64,000 nucleotides of DNA from Erinaceus europaeus (GCF_950295315.1 NC_080162.1:70748697-70812696), one strand, 5' to 3'. Shown: positions 1-10,816, numbered from the stretch's first letter. Numbers and translations are program-made. Notes: generated from the sequence alone by a model not told the origin.

Positions 1-100
1 AGTTATGCAGTGATTCAGTGAGTCAACACCTGTTTTTAACCAGGTCCACAGAGGATTTGTATCAGTTTGAAGAACTCTAGCCTATAAAACTTTATCTATT

Positions 101-394
101 GGGAGTTGGGCGGTGGTGCAGCGGGTTAAGCGCACGTGGCGCAAAGCGCAAGGACTGCCTTAAGTATCCCAGTTCAAGACCCCGGCTCCCCGCCTGCAGG
201 GCAGTCGATTCACAGGCGGTGAAGCAGGTCTACAGGTGTCTATCTTTCTCTCTCCCTCTATGTCTCCCCTCCTCTCTTGATTTCTCTGTCCTGTCTAACA
301 ATGATGACATCAACAACAACAATAATAACTACAACAACAATGAAAAACAACAAGGGCAACAAAAGGGAAAATAAATATAAAAAATTTTTAAAAA
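101..394 (+). mobile_element. SINE-A
   Basis: Full-length copy with A-box-like GGTGCAGCGGGTTAAG, CTGCAGGGCAG core and CAACAAGGGCAACAAAAGGG tail. Flanks AAAACTTTATCTAT and AAAACTCTATCTAT are a target duplication with one mismatch. Confidence 0.85.
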
Positions 395-431
395 TAAAAC
401 TCTATCTATATTTTTACCATTTTACAAGGTC

Positions 432-700
432 TGGAGCTGGGCAGTGGCACACCTAGTAGAGGGCACACATTACCATGCATAAGGACCTGGGTTCAAGCCC
501 TTGGTCCTCACCTACAGGGAGGAAAGCTTCACAAGTGATGAAGTAGTGCTACATTCTCTCTCCTGTTGTACCTCCCCCTTCCCCTTTCAATTTATGTCTC
601 TATCAACAAAAAGAAAGGAAAAAAATTGACGTTGGGAGCAATGTGTTTACTGTGCAGGCACTGAACCAGCCCATTAATAACCCTGGTGACAATAAATAAT
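432..700 (+). mobile_element. SINE-B with tail module
   Basis: Head GGAGCTGGGCAGTGGCACACC, then a CACCTACAGGGAGG core and a degenerate 'GGAGCAATGTG...CCTGGTGAC' tail module. Clearly older than most copies. Confidence 0.75.
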
Positions 701-940
701 AAGAATAAAATTAATCAAATAGTAAAACTTTTACAGAAAGCTCATATTCATGCCCATGCAATTAAAAGACATCTTGTCTAGAGACTATTTTATTTGGTCA
801 AACTTGTATTTCATGAGCAAGAAAGGGAAACCATAGCACTACCATACTAATACGCAGTACTGGTGATTAGACTTCACTCAGGCCAGTCCTGTGCTCTACT
901 GATGACCTGCCTCCCTGGGCATAAGGAAATGTCTGAAGGG

Positions 941-1099
941 TTGTCTGGGAGGCACCACAGTAGATAAACCATTGAACTCTCAAGCATCAGGTTCTGGGTT
1001 TGACCCCTGACAGCACACGTCCCAGGGTGAAATCTAGTTCTTTCTCTTTCTCTCCTACTATCCCTCTCATTAATAAATAAATAAAAGATTTTAAAAAAG
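941..1099 (+). mobile_element. SINE-C
   Basis: GTCTGGGAGGCACCACAGTAG head and AATAAATAAATAAAAGATTT end. Confidence 0.75.
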
Positions 1100-1147
1100 A
1101 GATATCTGAAAGAGGCAGACTAGGCTAAAAGGAAGTTTACAAATCAT

Positions 1148-2675
1148 GGAACCAGAAAAGACCTAGAATTGCCAAAACAACCTTGAGAAAAAAGAACAGA
1201 ACTGGAGGCACCACACTCCCAGATCTCAAATTGTATTATAGGGCCATTGTCATCAAAACTGCTTGGTACTGGAACATGAATAGACACACTGACCAGTGGA
1301 ATAGAATTGAGAGCCCAGAAGTGAGTCCCCAAACCTATGGACATCTAATCTTTGACAAAGGGGCGCAGACTATTTATTAAATGGGGAAAGCAGAGTCTCT
1401 TCAACAAATGGTGTTGGAAACAATGGGTTGAAACATGCAGAAGAATGAAACTGAACCACTGTATTTCACCAAATAGAAAAGTAAATTCCAAGTGGGTCAA
1501 GGACTTGGATGTTAGACCACAAACTATCAGATACTTAGAAGAAAATATTGGCAGAACTCTTTTCCACATACATTTTAAAGACATCTTCAATGAAACGAAT
1601 CTAATTACAAAGAAGACTAAGGCAAGCAAAAACCTATGGGACTACATCAAATTAAAAAGCTTCTTCACAGCAAAAGAAACCACTACCCAAACCAAGAGAC
1701 CCCTCACAGAATGGGAGAAGATCTTTACATGCCATACATCAGATAAGAGTTTAATAACCAACATATATAAAGAGCTTGCCAAACTCAACAACAAGACAAC
1801 AAATAACCCCATCCAAAAGTGGGTGGATGACATGGACAGAATATTCACCACAGAAGAGATCCAAAAGGTTGAGAAACACATGAAAAATGCTCCAAGTCTC
1901 TGATTGTCAGAGAAATGCAAATAAAGACAACAATGAGATACAACTTCACTCCTGTGAGAATGTCATACATCAGAAAAGGTAACAGCAGCAACTGCTGGAG
2001 AGGGTGTGGGGTCAAAGGAACCCTCCTACACTGCTGGTGGGAATGTCAATTGGTCCAACCTCTGTGGAGAACAGTCTGGAGAACTCTCAGAAGGCTAGAA
2101 ATGGACCTACCCTATGACCCTGCAATTCCTCTCCTGGGGATATATCCTAAGGAACCCAACATATCCATCCAAAAAGATCTTTGTGCACATATGTTCTTGG
2201 CAGCACAATTTGTAATAGCCAAAACCTGGAAGCAACCCAGGTGTCCAACAACAGATGAGTGGCTGAGCAAGTTGTGTTATATATACACAACGGAATACTC
2301 CTCAGCTGTTAAAAATGGTGACTTCACTGTTTTCAGCTGATCTTGGATGGACCTTGAAAAAATGATGTTGAGTGAAATAAGTCAGAAACAGAAGGGTGAA
2401 TATGGGATGATCTCACTCTCAGGCAGAAGTTGAAAAACAAGATCAGAAAAGAAAACAGAAGTAGAACCTGAAATGGAATTGGCGTATCTCACCGAAGTAA
2501 AAGACTCTGGGGTGGGTGGGGAGAATACAGGTCCAAGAAGGATTCAGAGGACCTACTGGGGGTTGTATTGTTATATGGGGAACTGGGGAATGTTATGCAT
2601 GTACAGACTATTGTACTTATTGTTGAATGTAAAACATTAATTCCCCAATAAAAAAATAGTACTTAAAAAAAAAAA
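1148..2675 (+). mobile_element. L1, 5'-truncated (ORF2 C-terminal part and 3' UTR)
   Basis: Translations contain [14 protein letters not shown], the [20 protein letters not shown] stretch and NSKWVKDLDVRPQTIRYLEE, all characteristic of the C-terminal third of L1 ORF2. The frame shifts at about 1350 and again near 1900, so nothing functional remains. The 3' UTR ends CCCCAATAAAAAAATAG and a poly(A) run. It closely matches the L1 copy at 39.5-41.15 kb. Confidence 0.9.
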
Positions 2676-3638
2676 TCAGAGAGTGACCTTCATCCTCAGA
2701 AATGGGAGGAAAGGAAAGACTCCATGGGGCCAGCTCAGAAGGTGACAGCCAGCCACACACTCTGAGAGCAGAGGAGTTTGTTTCTGAGAAAACTCCCAGA
2801 TAAAGGGGGGATGATTGGGAGAGGCCCTAACAATGCTCCTAGGCTAGCAGTTGTGCAGGGCAGCAGTCTCTCAACGAGCATAATCTAGCTATATATAGTC
2901 GATCCTCATAACTGGGTGTGGAATGATGTTGTTTAAGATCTTAAATCCTAGAAGTACTAGTAGCAGAATTTCTACAGATGAGGATCCAGGGGTTCATAAT
3001 ACTAAAGACTTCATCCAGTCAGCAAGTAAGAAAAGATGTCTTTCAGCAATTACTAGTTTCTTCCAAATTCCTTTGGCTAGGATTCCTGCAAGAAGCACAT
3101 TTCCAGCTGCATACGATAATGAAAGGATTTTCCTTGTGTTAAATACAAGTGAACTGATTGAACAGAAGATAGTGTCTGATTGCTAGGAAATCAGCGACTC
3201 AGCATTGTGACAGTGGCACCTGGTGATATAAGCAGCGCAGAGGAGACAGCAGAGGGGGGAGGGGAGAAGCAGTGCCGCCTGTCAGTGTCAAAGACACTCA
3301 AGGACTGACTGGACTAAGCTCAGGAGGGTTTGACACCGTCCACCCTCAAGATTTAAGGGTCCATTTAGGTAAGGGACACCAGGAATTGCTATAGACCCAG
3401 AATTTTCTCTCCTTCTTCTGCTTCCTATTCTTCCCCCTTTTCTCTCCCCACTCTCACACTTCTCATTGCAACCCTACTCCTTCTGTCTCAGTAGCCCTTT
3501 CAGTATGTATATTTTAATATACCCCTTGAGTACAAAGTTGTAGGGTGAGGGTGGAGGGTGGTTTTGTTGTCATTGCTTTTTATAGAAATGGCATTGCGTA
3601 AGTAGATGGAAGAAATTAAAAAAAAAAAAACAGACAAG
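2676..3638. other. Non-repetitive flank
   Basis: I recognise no repeat or gene here. An 87-codon open frame at 2923-3186 (plus) has no family resemblance I can name and is in ordinary AT-rich sequence. Confidence 0.4.
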
Positions 3639-3946
3639 GGGGGACAGGTGATAGCACAGTGAATTAAGTGCACATGGCACGAAGTGCAGGGACCCATTCA
3701 ATCCCTGTTTGAGACCCAGCTCCCCACCTGCAGGGGAGTCACTTCACAAGCGGTGAAGCAGGTCTGCAGGTGTCTTTCTCTCCCCCTCTGTCTTCCCCTC
3801 TCCTCTTGATTCCTCTCTGTCCTATCCAACAACAATAACAACAAGGGCAACAAAATGGGAAAAATGGCCTCCAGGAGCAGTGGATTCGTAGTGCAGGCAC
3901 CAAGCCCCAGCAATAACCCTGGAGGCAAAAAAAAAAAAAAAAAAAA
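3639..3946 (+). mobile_element. SINE-A with tail module
   Basis: Head GGGGACAGGTGATAGCACAG; ends with the AGGAGCAGTGGATTCGTAGT module and poly(A). It abuts a SINE-B start directly. Confidence 0.8.
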
Positions 3947-4290
3947 GACCAGGGCCAAGCCTCTGGTTCCCATCTGCAGGGGGAAAGTTTCACAAGCAGT
4001 AAAGCAGTGTTGCAGGTGCTCTTCTTCTTCTTCTTCTTCTTCTTCTTCTTCTTCTTCTTCTTTTAAGATTTTGTTTATTTTATTAATGAGAAAGTAGGAG
4101 GGGAGAGAGAAAGAGTCAGACATCACTCTGGTACATGTGCTGCCAGGGATTGAACTAAGGACCTCATGCTTGAGAGTCTAAACTTTATCCACTGCACCTG
4201 GACCACCAGGTGCTCTTTTTCCTCTCTCCTCTCAGTTTCTCTCTCTCTCTCCATCCAAAAATAAAAAACAAGAAAACCTAAAGCATATTT
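3947..4290 (+). mobile_element. SINE-B, head lost, split by a SINE-C
   Basis: The B core CTGCAGGGGGAAAGTTTCAC runs to 4022 and resumes at 4207 with AGGTGCTCTTTTTCC. CAGGTGCTCTT on both sides is the target duplication of the inserted SINE-C. Confidence 0.7.
4023..4206 (-). mobile_element. SINE-C with expanded (AAG)n tail
   Basis: The minus-strand SINE-C body occupies 4063-4206. Its A-rich 3' tail has become the (CTT)n microsatellite at 4019-4063. Confidence 0.75.
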
Positions 4291-4299
4291 TCTTAAAAA

Positions 4300-4830
4300 A
4301 AAAAAAGGTTGTCAATAATTCAAAGCCTGGCAAGGAATGGGCATGTGTCTTCCTGATCTTTTTCTAACCTTCCTACCCCAAATCTAATTAAATCTAAATG
4401 CCTCCAGCAAGAGAAATCAAATGAAGCTGTGACTCTAGTCTGACTTTAGCAGGTCCTCAAGCAGGAGCTACAGGTGTTTACATCTTAGAGGAGAAAAGCA
4501 TTGTAGCACCTGGGCTCTGAGGGCAATGTTGCAGCAGAAGACAGGAAGTGGAGGGGGGTTTTGTGCAGGTACCTTGGCTGCTGGTGAATCTGTCCTGAGT
4601 ACTTAGGATGGATGGTACCAGACCTTCTGACCCCACCCTAGCCTTTATCCCAAAGAGAAGTATGTTTTTCCAAGTTTCCGAGTATAAGTGATTGGCCTGC
4701 TTGAAGTTATCATTTCAGGGGAACATTGGGCTAACCACATCTGAAAGTGACATGTCGTTCAGTTAAAAAAAAAAAAAAGCCAACCTGTCTCTAAGACTGT
4801 GAAACTATGGTGGTTATCATTGGAGTCACA
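4300..4830. other. Non-repetitive flank
   Basis: No repeat family, RNA gene or convincing reading frame seen apart from short A runs. Confidence 0.4.
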
Positions 4831-4834
4831 GGCA

Positions 4835-4920
4835 GAACTTTGATGGTGGTACAATGTGGAACTATGCCCTATAATCCTGTAATCCTAGGCCCACCACTAA
4901 ATCACTAATAATATTTTTTA
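4835..4920 (+). repeat. Family X 3' fragment
   Basis: GATGGTGGTACAATGTGGAA ... CACTAAATCACTAATAATATT aligns by eye with the ends of copies at 26.3-26.5 and 35.0-35.2 kb. Confidence 0.55.
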
Positions 4921-4979
4921 AGGGAAAAGAAAAGGAAAAAAGAAAAGGGAAAGGAAAAGAAATATTGTTCTGGGCCAAG

Positions 4980-5130
4980 AAGGAAGCCAGTCGCCCAGTA
5001 GCAGAGTACACATTACCAAGCATGAGGATCCAGGCTGGAGCCCCGGCCTCCATATGGGAGGTCCTAAAGGAAACTTCACAAACAGTGGGGCAGTGGGCAG
5101 TGGGGCAATGCTGTGGTGTCTCTTCCATTA
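4980..5130 (+). mobile_element. Degenerate SINE (B-like)
   Basis: CCAGTAGCAGAGTACACATT, CATGAGGATCCAGGCTGGAG and CTTCACAAACAGTGGGGCAG retain the tRNA-like head and core order. Confidence 0.5.
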
Positions 5131-5194
5131 TTTGTCTTGAGTTTTATTTTTTAATTTGGCATGGGGAGCTATGGGATGGTTTTTAAATTATTAT

Positions 5195-5732
5195 TATTAT
5201 TTATTAATGGATAGAGACAGAGAAATTGGGAAGGGAGGGGGAGATAGAGAGGGAGAGAGACATACACAGGGGGTCGGGCGGTAGCATAGCAGGTTAAGTG
5301 CACATGGCTCAAACGAAGCGCAAGGACTCGCATAAGGATCCCGGTTCGAGCCCCCAGCCCCCCACCTGCAGGGAGGTTGCTTCACAAGTGGTGAAGCAGG
5401 TCTGCTGGTGTCTATCTTTCTCTCCCCCTCTCTGTCTTCCCTTACTCTCTCCATTTCTCTCTATTCTATCCAACAACAATGATGGAAATAACAATAATGA
5501 TAAACAACAAGGGCAACAAAAGGGAAAAATGGCCTCCAGGAGCAGTGGATTCGTAATACAGGCACCAATCCCCAGCAATAACTCTGGAGGCAAAGAGAGA
5601 GAGAGAGATGCCTGCAGCCCTTCTTCACCACTCATGAAACTTTCCCTTTACAGGTGGGGACCAGAAGCTTGAACCCAGGTCCTTATGCACTGTAATGTGT
5701 GCACTTAACCAGGTGCACCACCACCTGGCCCC
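5195..5732 (-). mobile_element. SINE-B, split by a SINE-A
   Basis: The minus-strand B tail (TTTATTAATGGATAGAGACA) is at 5195-5269 and its core and head resume at 5605-5732, ending ACCACCACCTGGCCCC. Confidence 0.75.
5270..5604 (+). mobile_element. SINE-A with tail module, inside SINE-B
   Basis: Head GGGGGTCGGGCGGTAGCATA; tail module ends GGAGGCAAAGAGAGAGAGAG. The inserted copy is in the opposite orientation to its host SINE-B. Confidence 0.8.
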
Positions 5733-5875
5733 TCCATTCCTTCTCTCTCTCCTTCCATCTAAAAGAGGAAAAAAAAAGCTCCCCCCCCCAAAAAAAAAAA
5801 AAAAAAAACACCATGGTCACCAGGTATAGTGGAATTTTGCAAGAACTGAGCCCCAGTGATAATTCTGTTGGGGAA

Positions 5876-5998
5876 GGCGGCGGGGGGTGGGGGGGAAGGG
5901 GAGAAAGAGAGGAGGGGAAGGTGGGAAAGAAGGAGAAGGAGGGAGAGTGGAAGCAGGAGAAGGAAGGGGGGAGGAAGGGTAGAGGGAGAAGGAGGAAA
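5876..5998. repeat. Purine-rich low-complexity tract
   Basis: A run of GGGA/GGAG-type motifs with almost no pyrimidines on the plus strand. Confidence 0.8.
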
Positions 5999-6106
5999 TG
6001 TACAATGCAGGCCAAGTCAGGGCTGCTAGATAGCATAATTTGAAAATTGCCAAGAAAGCCTCCAGACATCTACTGCAACATTGTTTTAGGGGGAGGAGTA
6101 CACATT

Positions 6107-6241
6107 ACTTTTTAAATAATTTTTATTTAACCAGAGAACTGCTCAGTTTTGGCTTATGGTGGTATAGACAACTGAATTTGGGACCTCAGAGCCTCACACA
6201 TGACAGCTTTTTGCATGACCACTATGCTTTCTCTCCAACCC
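6107..6241 (-). mobile_element. SINE-D
   Basis: AACCAGAGAACTGCTCAGTT ... CATGACCACTATGCTTTCTC is the reversed D element. Confidence 0.75.
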
Positions 6242-6268
6242 TCACATTGCTTTAAAAACAAAGCAGAG

Positions 6269-6440
6269 TGGTCCGGGATGTGGCATAGTGGATAAAGCAT
6301 CGGACTCTTAAGCATGAGGTCCTGAGTTCAATCCCCGGCTGCACATGTACCAGAGTAATGTCTGGTTCTTTCCCTCTCTCCTCCTATCTTTCTCATAAGT
6401 AAATAAAATCTTTAAAAAAATTGTTTTTTTAAAAAAGCAA
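6269..6440 (+). mobile_element. SINE-C
   Basis: GGTCCGGGATGTGGCATAGT head and AAATAAAATCTTTAAAAAAA end. Confidence 0.85.
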
Positions 6441-6441
6441 A

Positions 6442-6560
6442 ACCCTTTTATTTATTATGAGAGAGAAGCCAGAAAACCACTCTGGTATATGTAGTGCTGG
6501 GGATGGAACTGGGAGCCTCAAGTATGCATGTCCTGCACCAGCTGAACTATTTCCTCCATC
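6442..6560 (-). mobile_element. SINE-C-like, degenerate
   Basis: TTTTATTTATTATGAGAGAG ... CCTGCACCAGCTGAACTATT in reverse orientation, abutting the forward SINE-C. Confidence 0.55.
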
Positions 6561-6626
6561 ACTCATACTGCTTTTTGACACGTTTCCAAAACTACTCTAG
6601 GAAGGTGTCACATTAAAACTAGTACC

Positions 6627-6815
6627 TGGGAGCCAGGAGAGAGCTCACCAGTAGAGGTTTGCAGAGGCCTCTGGTTCAAGTCCAAGTACTCCATGAGAGC
6701 ACCATACATACATAGCACAGGGGGAGGTTGAGGGGTGATAAAGCAGGGCTGAAGTGTCTCTTCTCTGTGTGTGTCTTTATCTCCTTCTCTCTTCTCGCCT
6801 CTTAAAAAAAGGAAA
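6627..6815 (+). mobile_element. Old SINE (B/E-like)
   Basis: GGGAGCCAGGAGAGAGCTCACC head with a GGTTCAAGTCC box B and A-rich end. Confidence 0.55.
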
Positions 6816-6960
6816 AGTTGGGGCCAGGAGACTGCCGAGCACAGACCCTAAGTTCTTTCCCAGGCACCACATGTAAATAACTGTAGCTGTGCCCGAATTG
6901 TTCACTGACTGAGTATGGGAGGGACAGGGTTCAGAGACCAGGTTAAGAGAAGAGTAACCC

Positions 6961-7165
6961 AGGGGTCGGGTGGTAGCGCACCAGGTTACGTGCACTTTGT
7001 GCTAAGCACAAGGACCAGCGCAAGGATCCCAGTTCGAGCCCCTGGCTTACCACCTGCAGGGGAGTCGCTTCACAAGCGGTGAAGCAGGTCTGCAGGTGTC
7101 TATCTTTCCCTCCCCCTCTGTCTTCCCATCCACTCTCAATTTCTCTTTCTCTCTCTCTTTAAAGT
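6961..7165 (+). mobile_element. SINE-A, 3'-truncated
   Basis: AGGGGTCGGGTGGTAGCGCA head and normal core; ends in a TCTCTTT run without the CAAGGGCAAC tail. Confidence 0.8.
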
Positions 7166-7224
7166 AAACTAGCCTAGGGTACAAGGAAGAAACTAGATGG
7201 TAAATAGGTAATTTATTATTATTA

Positions 7225-7592
7225 TTTTTTTAAATATTTTATTTACTTTTTTTTCTTTTCTTTTTTTGCTTCCAGGGTTATTGCTGGGGCTCAGTGCCTG
7301 CACTATGAATCCACTACTTTTGGAGGCTATTTTTTCCCTTTTATTGCCCTTGTTGTTTATCATTGCTGTTGTTATTATTGTTATTGCTGTTGTTGTTGGA
7401 TAGGACAGAGAGAAATTGAGAGAGGAGGGGAAGAAAGAGGGGGAGAGAAAGATAGACACCTGCAGACCTACTTCACTGCTTGTGAAGCAACCCCCTGCAG
7501 GTGGGGAAACAGGGGCTCGTACCGGGATCCTTAAGCCGGTCCTTGCACTTTGTATCATGTATGCTTAACCCGCTGTGCTACTGCCCAGCCCC
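7225..7592 (-). mobile_element. SINE-A with tail module
   Basis: Reversed tail module (GCTTCCAGGGTTATTGCTGG) followed by core and head ending CTACTGCCCAGCCCC. Confidence 0.85.
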
Positions 7593-7804
7593 CTATTTTA
7601 TTTATTTTTTAATTAGGGATAGAGAGAGAGATACCAGAGTACTGCCCAGCTCTGGCTTATGGTGGTGCTGGGGATTGAACATGGGACTTCAGAGCCTCAG
7701 GCATGAAAGTCTTTTTTTTTTTTTTTGCCTCTAGGGTTATCACTGGTGCCTGTACTACAGATCCTGGAGGCTGTTTTTTCCTTTTGTTGCCCTTGTTGTT
7801 TATC

Positions 7805-9348
7805 TGCGACGGGACTGGACCGCTCAGGTGGAGGAGCAGCAGGAAGGATCAGGGAACTCTGAAGGCGACCACTAGGTGGGTCAGGAGTCGGCGCAGGGGA
7901 GAACAAAATACACCACACTCTGGTGGAGGGGGAATCTGAACTCCATTTTTATTCAGCCAGTCAGAGTTTACATATCTTTCAGCCTTACATAAACAATATC
8001 TGAAACAGAAAGTAAAGCTCATTTCTTGATTATATGGCCTTGCGGTTTTATAGAAATGTCGTACTTCATGGGGTGATGCACTTCTGAGTAATAGGCTTAG
8101 CAGGTAGTATTTTACGTAGAGTTTTAACATATTTCATAAGAGGAGGTGAGTAAGTATTATTAAGAATTTTTCCTAAAACTTTATGTATTTGGTGACCCAT
8201 AACTTTGTCCACCTCATTTCCTGTTCATCTGTGTCTAATCTGGGAACAGGGGCTGTTCATCCCCAATTACACGGCATCTTTACCATGTACATAATGAAAA
8301 CAATAATCAGAGTTTCCAATTTAGATCTGCTCAGGATGGCAACTCCCAGAACTCTTCTTCCTTGAAGAGAGTTTTCCCAGGTGCTGACTCTGTCAGACCC
8401 ATCGTTCTGGAGTGGAGTGGGGCGTGGCAGGTTTCTTTTTACTTTCACTTTACTGTAACCTTCTTTTTATTTATTTATTTATTTATTTAATTTATGTATT
8501 CCCTTTTGTTGCCCTTGTTGTTTTATTGTAGTTATTATTGTTGTTGTCGTTGTTGGATAGGACAGAGAGAAATGGAGAGAGGGAGGGGAAGACAGAGAGG
8601 AGGAGAGAAAGACAGACACCTGCAGACCTGCTTTACCGCCTGTGAAGCGACTCCCCTGCAGGTGAGGAGCCGGGGTTCGAACCGGGATCCTTATGCCGGT
8701 CCTTGTGCTTTGCGTCACCTGCGCTTAGCCCGCTGCACTACAGCCCGACTCCCTACTGTAACATTCTTTTAGTTTTATCTACACACTCTCAAGTATGATT
8801 ATCTCTCTTAAAAACTTAACTCAATTTTACTTGATTAGAACCGCTTTTATACAGTTCACAGTTACATAAACATTGGTACGAAACGAAAGCAAAAGATAAG
8901 TATGGGGGTTTGTAGTTTTGCCTAGAATCATAGTTACTGCTCTGTACTCTTCATGCAGCACTATTTGTTTTTAGTTCATTTGTTTTTTCCTTGACATTAA
9001 GCAGCTGGCTATCAGTGACTTTATTGTTTGTCCTGCAAATTCTTTTGGCTCGGATTTTTGGAGCATGAGTCTTATGAGTGCACGCCTAGTATGTTTGTGT
9101 GGGAGGTGCCATCTTCTAGTCTTAGGAGATTTATCATGCATAGGGGCTGCTTCTGGAAAGTTACCAGGTTCCCAAGCTACTACAGCTAGCTCAATCATCA
9201 GAATCATCAAAACATTCCAACATAGATTTCCTTTGCGGTGTCCTAGCCCATTCCTGGGGATGCAGCTTCCTTGAAGTCTGTCATCCTCATGGCCCTGGCA
9301 GTCAACTTTGTCAAGCTCCACGGGGGGGTCAAGGCACGGGGCGCCGCA
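7805..9348 (-). mobile_element. Solo LTR of an endogenous retrovirus (class II-like)
   Basis: On the minus strand the element begins TGCGGCGCC and ends CCGTCGCA, with perfect 6-bp target duplications (TTTATC). It is about 1.26 kb once its internal SINE-A (8468-8753) is removed. It has a TATAAAA (8851-8845) and an AATAAA (7953-7948) on the minus strand. No gag, pol or primer-binding region is attached. A 116-codon open frame (9321-8971) lies in the upstream part; I cannot assign it. Six-base duplications are typical of class II (betaretrovirus-like) elements. Confidence 0.85.
8468..8753 (-). mobile_element. SINE-A inside the LTR
   Basis: Full-length copy ending GCTGCACTACAGCCCGACTCC. TACTGTAACCTTCTTTT (8451-8467) and TACTGTAACATTCTTTT (8754-8770) form a 17-bp duplication with one mismatch. 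Confidence 0.9.
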
Positions 9349-9621
9349 TTTATCGTTGTTATTATTGTTGATGTTGTTGGGTAGGACAGAGACAAATCGA
9401 GAGAGGAGGGGTTAGACAAAGGGGGGAGAGAAAGATATCTGCAGACCTGCTTCACCGCTCGTGCAGTGACCACCCTCCCCCTTGCAGGTGGAAAGCCCCG
9501 GGCTGGAAGCGAGATCCTTACACCGGTCCTTGAGCTTTGTGCCATGTGAGCTTAACCTGCTGTACTACCGCCTAGCTCCCATGAGTTTTTTTGCAAAATC
9601 ATACTATCTCCCTAGACCTGG

Positions 9622-9750
9622 TTTTTTTTTTTTTTGTTTGTTTGTTTGTTTTACCAGAGCACTGATCAGCTCTGGCTTATGGTGGTGTGGGGGATTGAAC
9701 CTGGGACTTTGAAGCCTCAGGCATGACAGTCTCTGCATAATATCTATCTC
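9622..9750 (-). mobile_element. SINE-D
   Basis: TTTTACCAGAGCACTGATCA ... CTGCATAATATCTATCTCC, with a (GTTT)n-expanded tail. Confidence 0.8.
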
Positions 9751-9751
9751 C

Positions 9752-9885
9752 ACGATTTCTCTGTCCTATCCAAAAACAACAGCAACAATAACAATGGGGG
9801 AAAAAGAAGGCCACCAGGAGCAGTAGATTCATAGTGCAGTCACTGAGCCCCAGTGGTAACCCTGGAGGCAAAAAAAAAAAAAAAA
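9752..9885 (+). mobile_element. SINE-A 3' part with tail module
   Basis: Begins in the pyrimidine-rich body (GATTTCTCTGTCCTATCC) and ends with GTAACCCTGGAGGCAAAAA. Confidence 0.75.
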
Positions 9886-9999
9886 AGTAACCCAGTACTT
9901 CTTCGGATTGGTGTAAATAGTTTAGATAGTTGGTTCAGGTTGTTGGGTATGGAGAGAGGGCTGAAGACCAGAGATTGCCTTGTTGGAAAATTCTATGCA

Positions 10000-10160
10000 C
10001 ACTTTATTTATTAATTATTGGCTAGAGACAGAGAGATATTGAAAAGAAAGAGGAAGATAGAGAGGGAGAGAGACAGAGACACCTGCAGGTGGAGACCAGG
10101 GCTTGAACCTGGGCCCTTGCATACTATGTGCTTAACCAGGGGTGCCACTGCCTGGCCCCC
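10000..10160 (-). mobile_element. SINE-B
   Basis: TTATTGGCTAGAGACAGAGA tail to CCACTGCCTGGCCCCC head; a short core deletion. A (TA)6 run follows at 10165-10178. Confidence 0.8.
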
Positions 10161-10245
10161 ACATTATATATATATATATGGGAGTCAGGCTCTGCTAAAA
10201 AAACAGGTTTGGGGAGATAGTACGATTTTGCAAAAAGACTTTCTT

Positions 10246-10545
10246 TTTTAAATATTTATTTATTCCCCTTTGTTGCCCTTGTTGTTTTTTTTATTGTTGT
10301 TGTTATTGATGTCGTTGTTGTTGGATAGGACAGAGAGAAATGGAGAGGGGAGGGGAAGACAGAGAGGGGGAAAGACAGACACCTGCAGATCTGCTTCACC
10401 GCCTGTGAAGCAACTCCTCTACAGGTGGGGAGCCGGGACTCGAACCGGGATCCCTACGACAGTCCTTGCGCTTTGCGCCACATGCGCTTAACCCGCTGCG
10501 CTACCGCCCGACTCCCTGTTTTTAAGATTTTTAAAAATATTCCCT
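10246..10545 (-). mobile_element. SINE-A
   Basis: Full-length copy ending CTACCGCCCGACTCCC at about 10517. GCAAAAAGACTTTC on both sides (10230 and 10548) is the probable target duplication, in a SINE-D-like fragment at 10205-10245. Confidence 0.8.
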
Positions 10546-10563
10546 CTGCAAAAAGACTTTCAT

Positions 10564-10650
10564 GGGGGCTGGATGGTAGTACAGCGGGTTAAGCTCACAT
10601 GGCACAAAGCTCAAGGACCGGTATAAGGATCCCGCTTCCAGCCCCGGGAG
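10564..10650 (+). mobile_element. SINE-A head only
   Basis: GGGGCTGGATGGTAGTACAG to GGATCCCGCTTCCAGCCCC, then loss of the core. Confidence 0.7.
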
Positions 10651-10816
10651 AATTGTGGGGAGTGTGGAGGAAGTCATGCCCACAATTCTCTGATGCACAG
10701 GATAAAGTAAGGGTAAGCATAAAGTGGGAAATAGAGAAGATAGGGCCTGGACCTTCCTCTAAAATTGTGCCCCAGTACTCCAGTCCCTCCATATGTGAAT
10801 AGTGAAAATAAGCTGT

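Larger units (their letters stand above)
7712..9579 (-). mobile_element. SINE-A with tail module, split by the LTR
   Basis: The tail module and tail are at 7712-7804 and the rest of the SINE at 9349-9579. TTTATC, duplicated at 7799-7804 and 9349-9354, is the LTR target site. Confidence 0.8.
7593..9612 (-). mobile_element. SINE-D, outer host of a nested block
   Basis: The D body (ACCAGAGTACTGCCCAGCTC ... GGCATGAAAGTC) ends at about 7711, and the D head CATGAGTTTTTTTGCAAAATC resumes at 9580 and runs to 9612. Everything between was inserted later. Confidence 0.7.

Noticed and set aside
101..180. tRNA gene-like heads (A and B boxes)
   Set aside because: They are SINE heads followed by SINE bodies; none folds as a complete tRNA with an acceptor stem by eye.
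2923..3186. 87-codon plus-strand frame
   Set aside because: No recognisable family, and AT-rich sequence without exon signals.
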